Notes under the pieces: model-generated
The model's input: the letters and a program-made list of their open reading frames with translations, nothing else
What the model was told of the DNA's origin: nothing
Database searches by the model: none
In this document: piece by piece, positions 13,844 through 16,839 of the stretch
Numbering within the stretch: the stretch's first letter is position 1
Layout of the letters: each line of letters starts with the position of its first letter
Position numbers and translations under genes: made by a program
NCBI GenBank assembly: GCA_903853785.1
Contig: CAINUM010000064.1
Span: 1 to 16,839, forward strand
DNA length: 16,839 nt
Reading direction: 5' to 3'
DNA from: Candidatus Magasanikiibacteriota bacterium
Lineage (GTDB): Bacteria > Patescibacteriota > Patescibacteriia > Magasanikbacterales > GWA2-37-8

Positions 13844-13877
13844 AAAGCACTCCAATATTGGGGTGCTTTTTGTTTTT
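13844..13877 (+). terminator. Intrinsic terminator after the DUF378 gene
   Basis: AAAGCACTCC pairs with GGGGTGCTTT across AATATT (one G-T pair), followed by a T-rich run. The hsp20 promoter begins just after. Confidence 0.85.
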
Positions 13878-13889
13878 ATAGAATTGTTG

Positions 13890-13895
13890 TATAAT
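13890..13895 (+). promoter_or_regulatory. -10 box of the hsp20-vanW promoter
   Basis: TATAAT ends 19 bases before ATG 13915; the transcript start would be about 12 bases before the ATG, so the mRNA is nearly leaderless and lacks a Shine-Dalgarno. No CIRCE-type inverted repeat is visible, so no heat-shock repressor site can be claimed. Confidence 0.5.
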
Positions 13896-13914
13896 AGAAG
13901 CACAATAAAATATT

Positions 13915-14355
13915 ATGCAAGATCCAAATCAAAATATTTCTTTGCCTTTAGAAAGTCGTGATGATGACTTTTCTATTTTGGCTGATTTTATGAAAAACGG
14001 TGAAAGTGTTGGTGGTAATGTTGCGCCAGAAGGACAGCTGGCTCTGGATGTAGTTCAAACAGCGGACGAAGTAATTGTGATTGCGCCAATGGCTGGATGT
14101 CGCAGTGAAAATTTGGAATTACACTTACATAATGATGTACTGACGATTCGCGGTGAGCGCAAACCACCACTCGAACAAGAAGTAGATTATTTTTATAAAG
14201 AATGTTATTGGGGAAAGTTTTCTCGAACGATTGTTTTGCCGGTAGAGGTAAAAGTCGAAATGGCTAGGGCAGAATTTAAAAATGGTATTTTAACAGTCGC
14301 TTTGCCAAAAACAAAAGTAGATGGTAGTATCCCAATTATTATTGTTGAAGATTAA
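13915..14355 (+). CDS. hsp20: Small heat shock protein, Hsp20/alpha-crystallin family
   Basis: A 146-residue protein with a ~40-residue polar N-terminal arm and an alpha-crystallin domain at about residues 40-135. Visible family features are the opening strands ALDVVQTADEVIVIAPMAGC, then LELHLHNDVLTIRGERK, a loop with YFYKECYWGKFSRTIVLP and the closing consensus FKNGILTVALPK. A short C-terminal extension contains IPIIIVED, which supplies an I-x-I type assembly motif. Such proteins form oligomers that hold unfolded proteins in the cytoplasm without ATP. It is the first gene of a two-gene operon, only 2 bases before vanW. Two cysteines (in AGC and KEC) are within the domain. Function is inferred from the family. 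Confidence 0.94.
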   Translation: MQDPNQNISLPLESRDDDFSILADFMKNGESVGGNVAPEGQLALDVVQTADEVIVIAPMAGCRSENLELHLHNDVLTIRGERKPPLEQEVDYFYKECYWGKFSRTIVLPVEVKVEMARAEFKNGILTVALPKTKVDGSIPIIIVED

Positions 14356-14357
14356 AT

Positions 14358-16364
14358 ATGGCTGAAATCAATCTGAACAGCTTGTCCGAAACATTGGGGG
14401 TAGAGAAAAAAAACAAGTCGTGGTTAAAAATAACATTGACTATTTTTTTGGTTTTACTCATAGGGGTTGGCGCAGTGTTTGGGGGAGCGGCATGGTATAT
14501 TCAAAAATATCAAAATAAGATCTATCCAGGTGTCTATGCCGGGCATTATCATCTCGGTAGAATGACTCGCGATGATTTAAAAAACTTTATTGAAACTACC
14601 AACAATCGATTGGCCAAAGAAGGCCTAAATTTAACCGTGGATGTGAATGGTGAAAAAACTGCGGTCAAAATTAATACGGTGTCTATGGGGGAAAATTCGA
14701 TTGAACTAGTTAAGTTGGATAGTTATGTGTTGTGGCAAAATGCTTATGCTACCGGTCGTACTGGTGGTTGGGCAGTGAGATTATTTTCCCCGTGGTATTT
14801 TAGGTTTTATAATCAAGAATTTCTCGTTCCGGTAAAGACCGATTGGATAAATTTGCTGGAAGGTCTAAAAGACAACTTATCAAAATTGGTAGACGCACCT
14901 CGCGATGCGGGTATTAAAATTACTAGTTTTGCCACCGCAAGTTATAGTGTAGTATCAGAAAGTTCTGGTTTGGCTTTCAACTATGAAGATATTATAAAAA
15001 AAATTCAAGATAATTTAGGAGAGTTATATTTGGGAAATATTGCTATCAAAGCACAGCAGTTTGACCCGACTATAAAAACAGCTGATGTGACAAAGGCAGC
15101 CGAGAATCTTTCTGGTTTCTTGAGTTATGGAGATATTGGGTTAAATTATGTTGACCCTCAAACCAAGATTCGTCATGATTGGAGCTTGCCGGCCAGTCAA
15201 TATTCTGCTTGGTTAGAGGTTCAGCCAGACGAAAACAATCAACCGATTTTTGTGTTGAGTCACGAAAAGGTAAAGACCTATTTAGAAGGTTTGCGCTATA
15301 TGATAGACAAAATTCCATCCGACGCAAAATTTTCGATTGCAGCTGATGGGAGAGTGAAGGAGTTTCAGGCTAGTCAAACCGGCTTAACTTTGAATGTAGA
15401 GAAAACATTACAAGATTTAAACAATGCTTTTAAACAAAGAAATTATCATTCGACCGAAGTGGTCAAGACAGTTGGTCTGTCAGTAGGTGCAGCTGAGCCG
15501 ATTGTAAAAACAGCCGATGTAAATAATTTGGGTATTGAAAGTGTAGTAGGGTCCGGTTATTCAACTTTCAAAGATAGTCATAATAATCGTATTAAAAATA
15601 TTACCCGTGCAGTCGAAAGATTGAACGGAACTTTGATCAAACCGGGTGAAGAATTTTCAGCGATTAAATATGCCGGTCCATTTACTGCTGAAAACGGGTT
15701 CTTGCCGGAAGCGGTTATTAAAGGTACTGAAATTAAGAATGAAATCGGCGGGGGAATGTGCCAAATCGGTACCACGCTTTTCCGTATGGCGATGAATTCT
15801 GGTATGAATATTACTCAACGCCAAAACCATTCTTTGGTGGTTGGTTACTATGCTGATCCGGTCAATGGAAATCCAGGAACAGACGCAGCTTTGTATGAAC
15901 CTATTTTAGATTTAAAATTTATTAACGACACTGGAAATTATCTTTTGTTGCAGACAGAAATTGATTTCAAAAAACAACAATTGACTTTTACTTTGTGGGG
16001 TAAGTCGGATGGTCGCAGTGGTTCTTACACTCATCCTTTGGTAAAGAAATGGATTCCTTATGGTGAACAGCAAGACGTGAAGACCGATAAGGTCAAACCA
16101 GGTGAGATAAAGTGTCAGGCCCCGTTCAAAGGAGCAGTAGCAAGTTTTATCTATACGCGTACAACTCCAGCGGGTGAAAAAATTGACCGCGTGTTTGATA
16201 GCTATTACCGTCCGCTTCCAAAAATCTGTTTGGTAGGGGTTGACCCAGCAACATTGTGTAAGCCAGGAGAAGTATGTGAAGTAACTCCAACTGCCAGTTT
16301 GGACACATTGGAACCAACGCCAACAATATCAGCACCAGAGAAATCAGCAACCACCACAAATTAA
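14358..16364 (+). CDS. VanW family cell-surface protein with peptidoglycan-binding-like domains
   Basis: A 668-residue protein: a short cytoplasmic start, one membrane helix at about residues 23-47, then a large extracytoplasmic part. Residues 50-370 contain two putative PG_binding_4-type domains, each with the hallmark of a long helix-rich segment and a VSESSGLAFNYEDI or ASQTGLTLNVEKT phrase. The VanW domain lies at about 395-530, with FSAIKYAGPFTAENGF, IGGGMCQIGTTLF and NHSLVVGYYADPVNG. A short later segment is followed by a Cys/Pro/Thr-rich tail (KICLVGVDPATLCKPGEVCEV). VanW proteins are linked to the cell wall, but the activity is not established. It shares a transcript with hsp20 and ends before a strong terminator. 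Confidence 0.92.
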   Translation: MAEINLNSLSETLGVEKKNKSWLKITLTIFLVLLIGVGAVFGGAAWYIQKYQNKIYPGVYAGHYHLGRMTRDDLKNFIETTNNRLAKEGLNLTVDVNGEKTAVKINTVSMGENSIELVKLDSYVLWQNAYATGRTGGWAVRLFSPWYFRFYNQEFLVPVKTDWINLLEGLKDNLSKLVDAPRDAGIKITSFATASYSVVSESSGLAFNYEDIIKKIQDNLGELYLGNIAIKAQQFDPTIKTADVTKAAENLSGFLSYGDIGLNYVDPQTKIRHDWSLPASQYSAWLEVQPDENNQPIFVLSHEKVKTYLEGLRYMIDKIPSDAKFSIAADGRVKEFQASQTGLTLNVEKTLQDLNNAFKQRNYHSTEVVKTVGLSVGAAEPIVKTADVNNLGIESVVGSGYSTFKDSHNNRIKNITRAVERLNGTLIKPGEEFSAIKYAGPFTAENGFLPEAVIKGTEIKNEIGGGMCQIGTTLFRMAMNSGMNITQRQNHSLVVGYYADPVNGNPGTDAALYEPILDLKFINDTGNYLLLQTEIDFKKQQLTFTLWGKSDGRSGSYTHPLVKKWIPYGEQQDVKTDKVKPGEIKCQAPFKGAVASFIYTRTTPAGEKIDRVFDSYYRPLPKICLVGVDPATLCKPGEVCEVTPTASLDTLEPTPTISAPEKSATTTN

Positions 16365-16370
16365 AATAAT

Positions 16371-16408
16371 AAAAAACCCCGACTGAATAAGTCGGGGCTT
16401 TAATTTTT
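16371..16408. terminator. Bidirectional terminator shared by vanW and the convergent ncRNA
   Basis: CCCCGACT (16377-16384) pairs with AGTCGGGG (16390-16397) over a 5-base loop. On the minus strand it is followed by six T residues; on the plus strand the T run (CTTTAATTTTT) is less clean. It stops both transcripts. Confidence 0.9.
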
Positions 16409-16636
16409 GTTGGGGAATTGAATCCCCGGAAAACCGCACCCAAGAAGATGTATCGGTGGAGAAGATTAGCCGAAGCCAGTTCTATCCGTCAACACATCTC
16501 CATGCTTGTAGTGGATACGGGTCGGTGCTTATTATATCTTACTTGATCTGATAACATGCACTGACCTGGATCCAATTGTCTGTGGTTATATTAGATTGTA
16601 TGAACACCTGTTTTTATTGCTAATTTCTTAGTCAAC
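16371..16636 (-). ncRNA. Candidate structured small RNA of about 266 nt, class not recognised
   Basis: On the minus strand a consensus promoter (below) and a strong terminator bracket this stretch. It contains a CTAA-GAAA-TTAG hairpin near the 5' end. Hairpin I pairs TGGAT, GGTC and GTGC (16512-16528) with GCAC, GACC and ATCCA (16558-16574). Hairpin II pairs CAAG and AGATGT (16441-16451) with ACATCT and CTTG (16494-16508) and carries a C-UUCG-G capped stem at 16467-16478. A GGGGA/TCCCC stem (16412-16427) precedes the terminator stem. I looked for tmRNA, RNase P, SRP and 6S hallmarks and found none I trust. The longest ORF is a 22-residue one without good support. Bounds are inferred from promoter and terminator. 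Confidence 0.65.
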
Positions 16637-16641
16637 TGATG

Positions 16642-16670
16642 AGTATAACACAGATCGAAGGTTTTGTCAA
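16642..16670 (-). promoter_or_regulatory. Consensus sigma70 promoter of the ncRNA
   Basis: On the minus strand TTGACA (16665-16670), exactly 17 bases, and TATACT (16642-16647). This is the best promoter in the host-like part of the window: a perfect -35 and a one-mismatch -10. The transcription start is predicted near 16635-16637. Confidence 0.8.
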
Positions 16671-16690
16671 GGGCTTTGGGGGTAAAAATC

Positions 16691-16718
16691 AAAAAACCGC
16701 TATAATTAGCGGTTTTTT
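16691..16718. terminator. Terminator after clpP, symmetric
   Basis: AAAAAACCGCTA pairs with TAGCGGTTTTTT around a TAAT loop, a perfect 12-base-pair stem with A and T runs that works in either direction. It separates clpP from the ncRNA promoter. Confidence 0.92.
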
Positions 16719-16738
16719 GAATAATAATTTTAAGTTGT

Positions 16739-16839
16739 TTAACCGACGATTTTGTCGACCAATCCGTATTTTATAGCTTCAGGAGCGGTCATAAAGTTAT
16801 CGCGGTCGGTATCTTTTTCGATGGTTGTGATGCTTTGAC
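16739..16839 (-). CDS. clpP: ATP-dependent Clp protease proteolytic subunit, C-terminal end (partial)
   Basis: Only the last 32 codons are in the window; the 5' part lies beyond base 16839. The visible residues include IEKDTDRDNFMTAPEAIKYG followed by LVDKIVG and a TAA stop. This matches the end of ClpP: the Asp of the Ser-His-Asp triad is the first Asp of the DTDRD motif, followed by the conserved FMTAPEA-YGLVD helix region. ClpP forms a double heptamer ring that works with ClpX or other AAA+ unfoldases in the cytoplasm. The catalytic Ser and His are outside this window. The C-terminus stops soon after VDKIVG, so it is short compared with family members that have longer tails. Confidence 0.93.
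   Translation of the reverse strand, partial: QSITTIEKDTDRDNFMTAPEAIKYGLVDKIVG

Noticed and set aside
16490..16558. A 22-codon minus-strand ORF inside the ncRNA (starts MLSDQV)
   Set aside because: A weak AGG stands 9 bases before the ATG, but the frame overlaps hairpin I and part of hairpin II and lacks any recognisable peptide feature. It was kept out as a gene but cannot be fully excluded.
16371..16636. tmRNA, RNase P RNA, SRP RNA or 6S RNA
   Set aside because: I looked for the tmRNA 5' end and T-arm, the RNase P GAGGAAAGTCC and ACAGAA segments, and the SRP GGAAG/AGCAG loop; none is present. A 6S-like fold cannot be excluded without covariance search.
1..16839. CRISPR array or cas genes
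   Set aside because: No regularly spaced direct repeats and no Cas-like protein were found in either strand.

Overview
The window looks like a chromosomal segment of a Candidate Phyla Radiation (Patescibacteria) bacterium or a close relative. Most of it is AT-rich and tightly packed. Many starts have no Shine-Dalgarno sequence, several promoters sit only about 20-30 bases before the start codon, and the gene set (PrgI/VirB4 secretion genes, VanW, DUF378, ComF, small Hsp20) is one often met in that group. The phylum is an inference; no rRNA or ribosomal protein gene is present to settle it.

Bases 1-8917 form one plus-strand run of nine closely spaced genes. It holds three large uncharacterised soluble proteins, a PrgI-family membrane protein, a VirB4 ATPase apparently encoded as two adjacent genes, a one-helix membrane protein with a VirB8/NTF2-like layout, and a ComF-family phosphoribosyltransferase. 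I read it as a type IV secretion-type envelope machine. Linkage to comF, and the lack of relaxase or coupling-protein genes here, allow a DNA-uptake role. A polytopic membrane protein (8898-10475, minus) ends tail-to-tail inside comF, and its promoter overlaps that of a divergent tRNA-Ser(GCU).

Bases of about 10700-12195 form a foreign-looking island. It is much GC-richer in its genes and holds a divergent pair: a secreted cysteine-rich putative lipoprotein and a 106-residue orphan. These share a compact regulatory region with back-to-back near-consensus promoters and a palindrome over one -35 box. Long imperfect hairpins lie at both edges, and a tRNA-T-arm-like hairpin follows the orphan gene. 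No transposase or integrase is visible.

Bases 12196-16364 return to the host style: a GH1 glycosidase (minus), a DUF378 membrane protein with cysteine-rich ends, and an hsp20-vanW operon. The final gap (16365-16738) is not empty. On the minus strand a consensus promoter and an intrinsic terminator bracket a predicted RNA of about 266 nt with several hairpins and no convincing ORF, which I could not match to a known RNA class. The window closes inside the 3' end of clpP (minus). The two most interesting items are the orphan ncRNA candidate beside clpP and the hairpin-bounded island.
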